The position numbers and the translations under genes are program-made. From contig VAFL01000009.1 of NCBI GenBank assembly GCA_005768755.1, positions 90,431 to 154,430 of the forward strand: DNA of 64,000 bases. Direction: 5' to 3'. Positions 52,104 to 60,237 of this stretch are shown here, one piece after another (within the stretch, counting starts at the first letter, position 1; every line of letters begins with the position of its first letter). The stretch is from Paracoccus denitrificans. Its GTDB lineage: Bacteria > Pseudomonadota > Alphaproteobacteria > Rhodobacterales > Rhodobacteraceae. A model generated the notes under the pieces. It was not told where the DNA came from and did no database searches. It saw only the letters and a list, made by a program, of their open reading frames with translations.

Positions 52104-52128
52104 ACGGCCCGGTACATGACCGGGCCGT
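52104..52128 (+). other. Intercistronic stem-loop after the sugar-binding-protein gene
   Basis: A perfect 10-base stem (ACGGCCCGGT / ACCGGGCCGT, loop ACATG) starts 8 bases after the stop of the binding-protein gene and is followed by a short TT. As with malE, it probably stabilises the upstream mRNA or partly terminates, keeping binding protein in excess of the permeases. Confidence 0.65.
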
Positions 52129-52155
52129 TTCGTCATTTCATCAACGGAGGGCATG

Positions 52156-53226
52156 ATGTCGTCCAGATTGACCCGTTCGAACCGCGCGGGATGGGGTTTC
52201 GCATTGCCCGGCTTCGGGCTGATCGCGATGTTCATCATTCTGCCCTTCCTGTTCGCCTTCGGCCTTTCACTGACCGATCAGCGGCTGGTTTCGCCAAACC
52301 CGACGCAATATGTCGGCCTCGACAATTACCGGAACCTGCTGAGCATCGGCATCCTGACGCTGGAACCGGAACGCGACGATGCAGGCCAGATCGTGCGCGA
52401 CGATGCGGGCCAGCCGGAATATCCACGGGTGCGCGGCTTCACCCGTTCGGACGATTATCCGCAATATCGCGGCATGACCGAGTGGTTTGGCTGGCAATCG
52501 GGTGAAAACCGCAAGGTGGTGCTGGCAAGCGATGTTGTGTTCTGGAAGGCACTCGCGAACACGCTTCTATTCGTGCTGATCGTGGCCCCCGTACAGGCCG
52601 GGCTGGCGCTGTGCCTCGCGCTGCTGATCAATCAGAAACTGCGCGCCATCAATGTGTTCCGGGCGATCTATTTCATGCCGGTCGTGGTCTCGATCGTCGT
52701 TGTCTCGCTTCTGTGGCGGTTCATCTATGACGGGCAGGACGGACTTTTGAACGCGGTGCTGTCATGGCTGTCCTTCGGGGCGTTTCAAGGCCATGACTGG
52801 CTGGGCGATCCAGCCACCGCGCTGCCCGCGATCATGGCCATGTCGATCTGGCAGGCGGTGGGTTTTCACATGGTCATCTGGCTGGCTGGCCTGCAGACCA
52901 TTTCGCCCACACTTTACGAGGCCGCCGCGATCGAGGGCGCGTCGAAATGGCAGACTTTCCGCTATGTGACCTGGCCCGGCCTGCGCAATACCGCCGTGCT
53001 GGTGATCATCGTTATCACCATGCAGGCCTTTGCCCTGTTCGCACAGATCGATGTCATGACCGATGGCGGCCCGCTGGATTCGACGCAGACCCTGGTCTTC
53101 CAGACGGTCGAGCGTGGCTATGGACGTCAGGATATCTCGGGCGGGTCGACCATTTCGGTCATTCTTTTCCTTCTGGTGCTGTGCATTTCGCTTGTTCAGC
53201 GCTGGATCACGCGGGGGCGAAACTGA
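52156..53226 (+). CDS. Sugar ABC transporter permease (MalF type)
   Basis: A 356-residue membrane protein with about six main helices and the EAA loop YEAAAIEGASKWQTFRYVTWPGL near residue 255. An extra segment of about 60 residues between the first and second helices (residues 45-110, ending around GWQSGENRKVV) probably lies in the periplasm, as in longer MalF-type subunits. GGAGG five bases ahead favours the ATG at 52156 over that at 52153. Its stop overlaps the next start. Confidence 0.9.
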   Translation: MSSRLTRSNRAGWGFALPGFGLIAMFIILPFLFAFGLSLTDQRLVSPNPTQYVGLDNYRNLLSIGILTLEPERDDAGQIVRDDAGQPEYPRVRGFTRSDDYPQYRGMTEWFGWQSGENRKVVLASDVVFWKALANTLLFVLIVAPVQAGLALCLALLINQKLRAINVFRAIYFMPVVVSIVVVSLLWRFIYDGQDGLLNAVLSWLSFGAFQGHDWLGDPATALPAIMAMSIWQAVGFHMVIWLAGLQTISPTLYEAAAIEGASKWQTFRYVTWPGLRNTAVLVIIVITMQAFALFAQIDVMTDGGPLDSTQTLVFQTVERGYGRQDISGGSTISVILFLLVLCISLVQRWITRGRN

Positions 53227-54104
53227 TGGCGGCTGTCACGTCTGACAATCACGGGCTGCGGCTGGCGCTGCGCTATCTGGTGCTGTTTCTGGTCGCGCTG
53301 ATCTTCGCGCTGCCGCTCGTGTTCATGGTGGTGTCGAGCTTGAAGCCGGATGCGCAATTGCTGGCTGACACCTCGTCACTGCGCGCCTTCCTGCCGGTCG
53401 GCGATATCAGCCTGTCGAATTACGCGCAGGCCTTCGACATGGCCCCGATCCGGCTGTTCGTGCTCAATTCGGTTTTCGTGACCGGGGTGACGGTGGTCCT
53501 GTCGCTGCTGATCTGTTCGGCGGCCGCTTTCAGTTTCGTCTTTCTGAACTGGTCGGGGCGCGATGTGCTTCTGTCGATCATCCTCGCGACGCTGATCGTG
53601 CCTTTCGAAACCATCGCCATCCCGCTGCTGATGATCTGTTCCAAGCTGCCATGGCTGGGGCTGGACGGCATCGAATGGGGCTGGTTGAACAGTTATCGCG
53701 TCCAGATCATCCCCTGGATCGCCGACGGGCTGACGATCTTCCTGTTCGTGCAGTTCTTCAAGGACCTGCCGCGCGAACTGATCGAGGCTGCGCGTGCCGA
53801 GGGCGCAAGCTGGTGGCAGGTTTACCGCCGCATCGTCATGCCCCTGTCCGGCCCGGTCATCGCAACGGCGGCAATCCTGAAGTTTCTGGTGATGTATAAC
53901 CAGTATCTGTGGCCGCTGATCGTGGTGCAGCAGGAAAGCTATCGCCCGGTCATGGTCGGTCTTGGCTATTTCTTCCAGCTGAACACGCCATGGGGCGCGC
54001 TGATGGCTTACCTGACGCTGATCACGGCGCCGGTTCTGGCCTTCTATCTGGTTCTTCAACGCTCATTCATTGCCTCTATCGCCTCGACCGGCGTCAAGGG
54101 CTGA
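53226..54104 (+). CDS. Sugar ABC transporter permease (MalG type)
   Basis: A 292-residue, six-helix inner-membrane subunit. Its EAA loop reads ELIEAARAEGASWWQVYRRIVMP near residue 190, and the end FYLVLQRSFIASIASTGVKG matches the C-terminus common to CUT1 MalG-type permeases. The ATG at 53226 overlaps the MalF-type stop by one base. A longer reading from 52947 would overlap the previous gene heavily and is rejected. It pairs with the preceding subunit and the UgpC/MalK-type ATPase at 55117. Confidence 0.93.
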   Translation: MAAVTSDNHGLRLALRYLVLFLVALIFALPLVFMVVSSLKPDAQLLADTSSLRAFLPVGDISLSNYAQAFDMAPIRLFVLNSVFVTGVTVVLSLLICSAAAFSFVFLNWSGRDVLLSIILATLIVPFETIAIPLLMICSKLPWLGLDGIEWGWLNSYRVQIIPWIADGLTIFLFVQFFKDLPRELIEAARAEGASWWQVYRRIVMPLSGPVIATAAILKFLVMYNQYLWPLIVVQQESYRPVMVGLGYFFQLNTPWGALMAYLTLITAPVLAFYLVLQRSFIASIASTGVKG

Positions 54105-54120
54105 TCCAAGGAAACACGAC

Positions 54121-55113
54121 ATGGCTATCAAACTTGAAAATGACTGGATCTGGGACAGCTGGTACGTGCAGGACGGCGAGACGTGGCACGGCTATTTCCT
54201 GAAGGCGCCGAAATCACTGATCAACCCCGATCTGCGCCATTTCAACGTCACCCAAGGTCACGCGGTCAGCAAGGATCTGGTGGATTGGGATCATCTGGGC
54301 ACCGATTTCGCCCCCGCGCCCGGCCCCGCATGGGATGATTACACGACCTGGACCGGGTCGGTCATCCGGGGCGACGACGGGTTGTGGCATTTCTTCTATA
54401 CCGGCACCAACCGGGCCGAGGACGGGCTGTATCAGCGCATCGGTCACGCCACCTCGACTGATCTGCACAACTGGGAACGGGTGGGCAGTGGACTTTGCCT
54501 TGATCTGGAAGGTCCAGCCGCCGATGCATACGAAGTCCAGCACGCCTTGGGCTTCTGGCACGACCGCGCTGCCCGCGACCCCTGGGTCATGCGCGACCCG
54601 GATGGACAGGGCTGGCTGATGTTCTTCACCGCCCGCGCCGCGGGCGTGGAAGAAGCCAATGCCGGCGGGGCCATCGGCTTCGCCACCTCGCCCGACCTTC
54701 ATGACTGGACGCTGCAGCCGCCGGTCTTCGTTGGCGACTACGGCCAGCTTGAGGTGCCACAGGTGTTTGAGGCCGATGGCCGCTGGTATTGCCTGTTCTG
54801 CACCGCTGCGGAGCATTTTTCGGAAAGCCGCGCGGCGGCCACGCCGGGCGGCCCGGTCACCGGATCGCATTATCTGATCGGCGAAAGCCCGCGCGGCCCT
54901 TGGCGCGTCGCACCCGGTTTTCTGGACGGCGCGCTGCCCTGCCGCCGCTATGCCTCGCGGATTGTCGATACTGGCGATGGTCTGGTCATCCTCGGTTTTG
55001 CCGACCGCTCCGATGGCGGCGATTTCGGCGGATATGTGATGGACCCGGAGCCCGTTCTGATCGACGCAGATGGCCTGTTGTCGGTGCAACGCATTCCCCA
55101 ACCGGCGGAGTAG
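54121..55113 (+). CDS. Cytoplasmic GH32-like beta-fructosidase/glycosidase
   Basis: A 330-residue five-bladed beta-propeller glycosidase of the GH32/GH68-like clan. The three expected carboxylates can be placed: Asp in WIWDSWY near residue 11 (nucleophile region), RDP in AARDPWVMRD near 158 (transition-state stabiliser) and Glu in GQLEVPQVFE near 206 (acid/base). It is shorter than classical invertases because the C-terminal beta-sandwich is missing. There is no signal peptide, so it would act on a saccharide already imported by the adjacent transporter. Sucrose or a fructo-oligosaccharide is my guess; a GH43-like arabinoside is the alternative. Confidence 0.72.
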   Translation: MAIKLENDWIWDSWYVQDGETWHGYFLKAPKSLINPDLRHFNVTQGHAVSKDLVDWDHLGTDFAPAPGPAWDDYTTWTGSVIRGDDGLWHFFYTGTNRAEDGLYQRIGHATSTDLHNWERVGSGLCLDLEGPAADAYEVQHALGFWHDRAARDPWVMRDPDGQGWLMFFTARAAGVEEANAGGAIGFATSPDLHDWTLQPPVFVGDYGQLEVPQVFEADGRWYCLFCTAAEHFSESRAAATPGGPVTGSHYLIGESPRGPWRVAPGFLDGALPCRRYASRIVDTGDGLVILGFADRSDGGDFGGYVMDPEPVLIDADGLLSVQRIPQPAE

Positions 55114-55116
55114 ATC

Positions 55117-56181
55117 ATGGCCACCGTTTCGCTGAAGAATATCCGCAAAAGCTATGGCAATGTCGAAGTCATCAAGGGCGTTGATCTGGACATCGAAGAT
55201 GGCGAATTCGTCGTCTTCGTCGGCCCGTCGGGTTGCGGGAAATCGACGCTGCTGCGGATGATTTCCGGGCTGGAGGATATCACATCCGGCACGCTGGAAA
55301 TCGACGGGCGCGTCGTCAACGACATTCAGCCCGCCGATCGTGGCATCGCAATGGTGTTCCAGACCTATGCCATTTTTCCGCACATGACCGTGCGCGAAAA
55401 TATGGGTTTTGGTCTGACCATTGCAAAGGCGTCCAAGGCCGAGAAAAAGGCGAAGGTGGACGAGGCCGCGCGCATCCTGCAGATGGAGCATCTACTGGAT
55501 CGCCGCCCATCGCAGCTGTCGGGCGGACAGCGTCAGCGCGTTGCCATAGGCCGGGCCATCGTGCGCCAGCCCAAGGTGTTTTTGTTCGATGAACCGCTGT
55601 CGAACCTCGATGCCGCGCTGCGCATGGATATGCGCATGGAAATCGGCAAACTGCACCAGAGCCTTGGCGCGTCGATGATCTATGTCACCCATGATCAGGT
55701 CGAGGCTATGACGCTGGCGGACAAGATCGTGGTGCTGAAAGACGGTCAGGTCATGCAGGTCGGATCGCCCATGGATCTGTATCACCACCCCGCCAATCGC
55801 TTCGTGGCGGGCTTTCTGGGCGCGCCGTCGATGAACTTCATCGAGGTCGACGTGGAACGGGTGGAGGGGGATCGCGCCCTGGTCAGGAACAGCTCGCTCG
55901 ACCCGGTCACAGCACCGATCCGCGATGGCAGCCTTACGCAGGGCGGCAAGGCCGTGCTGGGTATCCGTCCGCAATATCTGAAGCCTGTGCCCGGCGATCA
56001 GGCGATGCTGCATGGCCGGATCGCATTGACCGAGCGTTTGGGGACGGAAACCGTGCTGGATTTGGAACTGCGCGACGGCAGCCGGATCATCGCAGCCATC
56101 GCCGAGGATCGCGTGCTGAACCCTGGCGAGGAAATCGGCTTGCGCTTCGATCCTGCCGAGGCACATCTGTTCGCCAGCTGA
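55117..56181 (+). CDS. Sugar ABC transporter ATP-binding protein (UgpC/MalK family)
   Basis: A 354-residue ATPase with Walker A GPSGCGKST, signature LSGGQRQRVAIGRAI, Walker B VFLFDEPLSNLD and H-loop MIYVTHDQVEAM. The C-terminal TOBE-type domain (about 235-354) includes VLGIRPQYLKPV, a place where MalK binds regulators. It is the last gene of the lacI-headed operon, 3 bases after the glycosidase gene. No clear terminator follows it. Confidence 0.94.
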   Translation: MATVSLKNIRKSYGNVEVIKGVDLDIEDGEFVVFVGPSGCGKSTLLRMISGLEDITSGTLEIDGRVVNDIQPADRGIAMVFQTYAIFPHMTVRENMGFGLTIAKASKAEKKAKVDEAARILQMEHLLDRRPSQLSGGQRQRVAIGRAIVRQPKVFLFDEPLSNLDAALRMDMRMEIGKLHQSLGASMIYVTHDQVEAMTLADKIVVLKDGQVMQVGSPMDLYHHPANRFVAGFLGAPSMNFIEVDVERVEGDRALVRNSSLDPVTAPIRDGSLTQGGKAVLGIRPQYLKPVPGDQAMLHGRIALTERLGTETVLDLELRDGSRIIAAIAEDRVLNPGEEIGLRFDPAEAHLFAS

Positions 56182-56839
56182 ACCGCCGACCCGCGCGACA
56201 TCTGACGTCTAGGTGATTCGCCGGCGACGACACGGCAACGCGGGCACGCCGCCTGTCAGCCCATAATCACTGCTGGCAAAAATGCCACAGCACAGGGTCG
56301 CGCAAGCAGGGCAGGGCGGTGCGCATCGTTTTCTGTAAACTCGTATCTTTCAATCATATTTTAGTGCTGCGTTGCATATGGCCGGCGGCTTCTGGCATAA
56401 TTCCCTACACAACCTGACGCTGCGTAATTAAAGAGAATGGTTCAAAAATCATTGCTTTCAACAATGCCACTTCGTAGCGGTCATAATTAGCTCATCGCCC
56501 GATCAGACGGTCTTGCCGCGATTGACAGAAAAAACCCCGGACCACGCTAGGCGTTGTCTGTGGACTTCTGTTCGTTTCCCGGCCTGTTCCTGCAGATTGA
56601 ACCCGACACTACTGCGACAGGAACACGAAATCCCGATCTGGTCCCGCATCGACATGCCTGGCTGACGCTTTGCGGTGGCGAACCTTGAATGGTGTTGCCG
56701 ATGCGGCGGTTGCCACTTTGACCCGCGGAAACCGGCCACCACCGGGAGTTGATCTTTCATCCTTTTTTCCGTGCCCCTGTCCGGGAACGGCTTACGTACT
56801 GCCCGACACCCTTCCAGCTACTCTTCCTAAGGAAAACCC
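56182..56839 (+). other. Long AT-richer leader upstream of the first RTX gene
   Basis: This 658-base gap is the longest non-coding stretch here and is markedly more AT-rich from 56335 to 56500 than its surroundings. I find no credible gene; a minus-strand frame at 56503-56760 has no family or ribosome-binding site. It probably holds the promoter of the RTX gene and a 5' leader of about 430 bases, which could be regulatory, but I see no known RNA motif. Confidence 0.5.
56372..56401 (+). promoter_or_regulatory. Candidate sigma-70 promoter for the RTX-Hint gene
   Basis: TTGCAT (56372-56377) and CATAAT (56396-56401) with an 18-base spacer lie in the AT-rich part of the gap. Transcription from here would give a leader of about 430 bases. 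The match is moderate and unproven. Confidence 0.35.
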
Positions 56840-59611
56840 ATGGCCACTAACTACGGCAACGCTTCGAACAACAATATCGGCGGAACCGGCGTTGCCGACT
56901 ATCTGGATGGCGCGGCAGGCGATGACAGCCTGGCTGGCCTGGCGGGCAATGACAGCCTGTCAGGTTCTGCCGGGAGGGATACACTTCCGGGCGGTGACGG
57001 CGGTGACGCGCTTGTCGGCGGCACGGGCAGCGATACCATCCTGGGCGAGACCGGCGCAGACATCATCGCAGGCGACAATTATATCGCCGTAGACCTCGGC
57101 TCGACCGGAAACCACGGGCAGTTAATGCCGGAATACGGCTCGGCCAGCACCTGGACCGCCGGATCTGCCAGCAATACGGTGGATCTGTCGATCAACCACG
57201 ACTCTCCCGGCGGGCCGATCAGCGTGTATTACGTCCAGCCGGACGGATCCTTGGTTTTTCTGCGCGCGATCACGAACAACAATCCGCAGACCATATCTGT
57301 TCCGCCAAACGCGCAGATCGCGGTTGTTCAAGGCGGTGTAATCCGCGGGATCATACCACCAAGTTCAACGCAGGCCGATGGGAATCTGGAACTGACCAGT
57401 TTCTTCGATAGCGCCATCGGCGAGGTTGCGGGCGGTGCGGGCGACAGCATCAATGGCGGCCAAGGCAATGACACCATCTTCGGCGAAACCGGCAACGACA
57501 CGATAGACGGTGGCGCCGATAGTGACCGCATCTTCGGCGGCATCGGTGATGACAGCATTCAGGGCGGCGACGGCGCGGACGTGGTCCAGGCCGGTGCCGG
57601 TAATGACACCATCTACGGTGACGCCGGCACCGTCAGCCTTTCAGGCGACGACGTGCTGTCCGGCGGCGAAGGCGACGATGTCATTTTCGGTGCGGTCGGC
57701 AAGGATACCCTCTCAGGCGGCGACGGCAACGACACCATTGATGGCGGCGCAGACAACGATGTGATCAGCGGCGGCGGGGCATCGGACTCCATTACCGGCG
57801 GCGACGGAGACGACGTTATCCGGGGCGACGGACTGGATGCGTTGCCCCTGCGAACCGGGACGACGCAAACTGTCGAAGGCATTCTGACCGAGGATGCAGG
57901 ATCGCCCACGACATGGATGGCCGGCCAAGGTGATACCGCCAACCCCGGCGAGGTCGGTGTTGTCATTAACAACAATTCAGGCGTCGGACTGACCGTTTAT
58001 TACGTTCAGCCCGACGGCACTCTGGTGACCAACACCATGGGTGTCCCGGCAGGCGGCTCGCGCACATTCTATCTGCCGCCCGGCGCAAACATCGTCACCG
58101 TCACAGGCGGCGGCGAGGTGCATGGATATTACGAAAACGTCAACCCGACCGCCAGCCCGGTCTCGACCCTGACGCTGCAGCCGGGCGGCAATGACAATGC
58201 TCTGGCATTCGCGCCGACCGGGGCGGCGGATACGATCGACGGCGGAAATGGCAATGACTCGATCGAGGGGCTGGACGGCGATGACAGCCTTTCCGGCGCC
58301 TTTGGGAACGATACGATCGAAGGCGGCGACGGCAATGATACCATCGACGGCGGCGCGAACAACGACTCGCTTTTGGGCGGTGATGGCAATGACAGCATTT
58401 CCGGCGGTCTTAACCTCGATACGATCCGCGGCGGCATTGGCAATGACACCATCGACGGCGGGGCGGGAAGTGACAGCGTCTATGGCGATGAAGGCGACGA
58501 CAGCCTCAGCGGCGGCAACAACAGCGACTATGTCGAGGGCGGAAGCGGCAACGACACGCTGTTGGGCGGCGTGGATGGCGGTACCGACACGCTGGATGGC
58601 GGAACCGGCCGCGACAGTCTTGACGGGGGTGGTGGCAGCGACAGGCTGACCGGCGGCGACGGGTTTGATACCTTCGTCGCAGGCAACGGCGACACGATCA
58701 CCGACTTCAATACGGCGACGAACGGGAACATCACGAACGGCAACCAGACCGACAACGATTTCGTCGATCTGAGCGATTATTACAACGAAAACAACCTGCT
58801 TGATTACAACGAATGGGCAACGGCGAACGGGCAGGACACTTACGGTAACCCGCTGGCCTGGTTGCAAGGCGATCAGCAGGACGGCACCCTGGACGACGTC
58901 ACGCGCGCGTCACTGTCCAACGGCCCGTTCACCATGACCATATCGGGCGTGCAGGGTCAGGGCCTGACCTTTGACAATACCAACGTTGTCTGCTTTGCGC
59001 GCGGAACCATGATCGCGACCGAACTTGGTGAAACCGCGATCGAGGATCTGGCGGTGGGCGATCTTGTCGCAACCAAGGACAATGGCCTGAAGCCCATCAA
59101 ATGGATCGGCAGCAACAAGCTGTCGAAGGCCCAATTGACACAGCACCCAAATCTGCTGCCGATCCGCATCAGCGCGGGTTCGCTGGCACCTGGATATCCG
59201 GCGCACGATCTGACTGTCTCGCCGCAGCACCGTGTCCTGGTGCGGTCACGGATCGCGCAGAAAATGTTCGGCGAAAGCGACATATTGGTCGCCGCAAAGC
59301 AGCTTCTGTCTGTTGACGGCATCGACATCGTGAGTGTCGACGAGGTGGAATATTTCCACTTCCTGTTCGACCAGCACGAAGTTGTCTTTGCCAACGGCGC
59401 CGAGACAGAGTCGCTTTTCACCGGACCCGAGGCGCTGAAAGCCGTGACCGAGGACGCCCGGGCCGAGATTCTGGCCCTTTTCCCCGAGTTGGCACATGCC
59501 GATTATGAAGCGCTTACCTCGCGCCAGACGCCGTCCGGCCGAATGTCGCGCAAGCTGGTCTTCCGGCATATGAAGAACGGAAAGCCGCTGTTCACGGCAG
59601 GCAGCATCTGA
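56840..59611 (+). CDS. RTX calcium-binding protein with C-terminal Hint domain
   Basis: A 923-residue secreted-type protein with no N-terminal signal peptide, expected to leave by a type I system whose genes are not in the window. RTX nonapeptide blocks (GGxGxDxIx) lie at about residues 20-75, 195-330 and 455-615. Between them are two related modules (about 85-190 and 335-445) that share TWxAG, VYYVQPDGxLV and a PPxAxI stretch; I do not know this module. A linker (about 620-712, with DFVDLSDYYNEN) leads to a Hint domain with Cys718 in VVCFARGT, DLAVGDLVAT and His797 in SPQHRVLV, resembling the Hint_2 family. The Hint domain could cleave the protein after secretion. The upstream leader is AT-rich. 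Confidence 0.88.
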   Translation: MATNYGNASNNNIGGTGVADYLDGAAGDDSLAGLAGNDSLSGSAGRDTLPGGDGGDALVGGTGSDTILGETGADIIAGDNYIAVDLGSTGNHGQLMPEYGSASTWTAGSASNTVDLSINHDSPGGPISVYYVQPDGSLVFLRAITNNNPQTISVPPNAQIAVVQGGVIRGIIPPSSTQADGNLELTSFFDSAIGEVAGGAGDSINGGQGNDTIFGETGNDTIDGGADSDRIFGGIGDDSIQGGDGADVVQAGAGNDTIYGDAGTVSLSGDDVLSGGEGDDVIFGAVGKDTLSGGDGNDTIDGGADNDVISGGGASDSITGGDGDDVIRGDGLDALPLRTGTTQTVEGILTEDAGSPTTWMAGQGDTANPGEVGVVINNNSGVGLTVYYVQPDGTLVTNTMGVPAGGSRTFYLPPGANIVTVTGGGEVHGYYENVNPTASPVSTLTLQPGGNDNALAFAPTGAADTIDGGNGNDSIEGLDGDDSLSGAFGNDTIEGGDGNDTIDGGANNDSLLGGDGNDSISGGLNLDTIRGGIGNDTIDGGAGSDSVYGDEGDDSLSGGNNSDYVEGGSGNDTLLGGVDGGTDTLDGGTGRDSLDGGGGSDRLTGGDGFDTFVAGNGDTITDFNTATNGNITNGNQTDNDFVDLSDYYNENNLLDYNEWATANGQDTYGNPLAWLQGDQQDGTLDDVTRASLSNGPFTMTISGVQGQGLTFDNTNVVCFARGTMIATELGETAIEDLAVGDLVATKDNGLKPIKWIGSNKLSKAQLTQHPNLLPIRISAGSLAPGYPAHDLTVSPQHRVLVRSRIAQKMFGESDILVAAKQLLSVDGIDIVSVDEVEYFHFLFDQHEVVFANGAETESLFTGPEALKAVTEDARAEILALFPELAHADYEALTSRQTPSGRMSRKLVFRHMKNGKPLFTAGSI
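57427..57831 (+). repeat. RTX nonapeptide repeat block 2 of the first RTX gene
   Basis: Degenerate tandem repeats with a 27-base or 54-base period, encoding GGxGNDTIxG-like nonapeptides that bind calcium in a parallel beta-roll. Similar but shorter repeats occupy about 56890-57070. Confidence 0.8.
58218..58680 (+). repeat. RTX nonapeptide repeat block 3 of the first RTX gene
   Basis: Tandem calcium-binding repeats of the same GGxGxDxx type (for example GGDGNDTIDGG), ending just before the linker to the Hint domain. The repeat units differ in base sequence at third codon positions, so they are not recent copies. Confidence 0.8.
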
Positions 59612-59625
59612 CCCGAAGGGTGATG

Positions 59626-59650
59626 GAAAGGCGGGGCGTTCCCGCCTTTC
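59626..59650. terminator. Bidirectional rho-independent terminator between RTX and lrp genes
   Basis: A perfect 10-base stem (GAAAGGCGGG / CCCGCCTTTC, loop GCGTT) lies 14 bases after the RTX stop and 16 bases before the end of the convergent lrp gene. The inner stem is GC-rich, and the A/T tails on each side suit termination of both transcripts. Confidence 0.75.
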
Positions 59651-59666
59651 TGCATGAGGAACAGCC

Positions 59667-60137
59667 TCAGATACTCGACAGCAGGATGCTGGTTTCGCTG
59701 TTCAGAACCCCGTCCACAAGCCTGATCTCGCGCAGGACACGGTCGAACTGGGCCAGATCCTCGACCAGTATTTCGGCAATAAGATCCCATTTCCCGCTGG
59801 TGGTGTGCAGAAGCTGCACCTCGGTCAATCCGCGCAAGCGGCGGATGACCTGGGACGTATTCCGGCCCTGAACCTCGATCATCATGATCGCGCGGATACG
59901 GCTTGTGTCATAGTCAGCGCCAACGCGCGCCGTGAATCCAAGGATCGCGCCCGACGCCATCAGTCGGTCCAGCCGCGTCTGAACCGTGCCGCGAGACACG
60001 GCCATGATCTCTGCCAGTTTCGATACCGGCGCACGGCCGTCCTGACGCAGCAGCGCGATCAGTTCACGGTCGAGATCATCAAATACATGCCTGCCACTAT
60101 CCGCCACGTTACCCTGCAGTTTGTATAGTAATAACAT
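59667..60137 (-). CDS. Lrp/AsnC-family transcriptional regulator
   Basis: A 156-residue regulator with an N-terminal winged helix (LDRELIALLRQDGRAPVSKLAEIMAVSRGTVQTRLDRLMA) and a C-terminal RAM/ACT-like ligand domain (from about residue 75, IMMIEVQGR ... HTTSGKWDLIAEI). It is divergent from an ornithine cyclodeaminase gene and probably controls it in response to an amino acid, as other Lrp-like proteins do. The ATG at 60137 has only a weak ribosome-binding site; a GTG at 60107 after AGGG is an alternative start that would lose ten residues. Confidence 0.9.
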   Translation of the reverse strand: MLLLYKLQGNVADSGRHVFDDLDRELIALLRQDGRAPVSKLAEIMAVSRGTVQTRLDRLMASGAILGFTARVGADYDTSRIRAIMMIEVQGRNTSQVIRRLRGLTEVQLLHTTSGKWDLIAEILVEDLAQFDRVLREIRLVDGVLNSETSILLSSI

Positions 60138-60143
60138 GAATTA

Positions 60144-60158
60144 TGTAACCTGATTACA
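60144..60158. promoter_or_regulatory. Lrp/AsnC-type palindrome in the lrp-ocd intergenic gap
   Basis: The 100-base gap between the divergent lrp and ornithine cyclodeaminase genes contains TGTAA-CCTGA-TTACA, a 5-base inverted repeat with a 5-base spacer in AT-rich sequence. This is the usual form of an Lrp-type site and lies 6 bases ahead of the lrp start. Confidence 0.55.
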
Positions 60159-60237
60159 CAATTCTTGAGCATGTTTGCCATATCTTGTGCAATTTGTCCC
60201 GCCGATACTGCGCGCTCCAGTTTCATCGAGGTTTCCA

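Noticed and set aside
56503..56760. A minus-strand frame of 85 codons upstream of the RTX gene.
   Set aside because: No good ribosome-binding site, no recognisable domain and an unusual residue composition.
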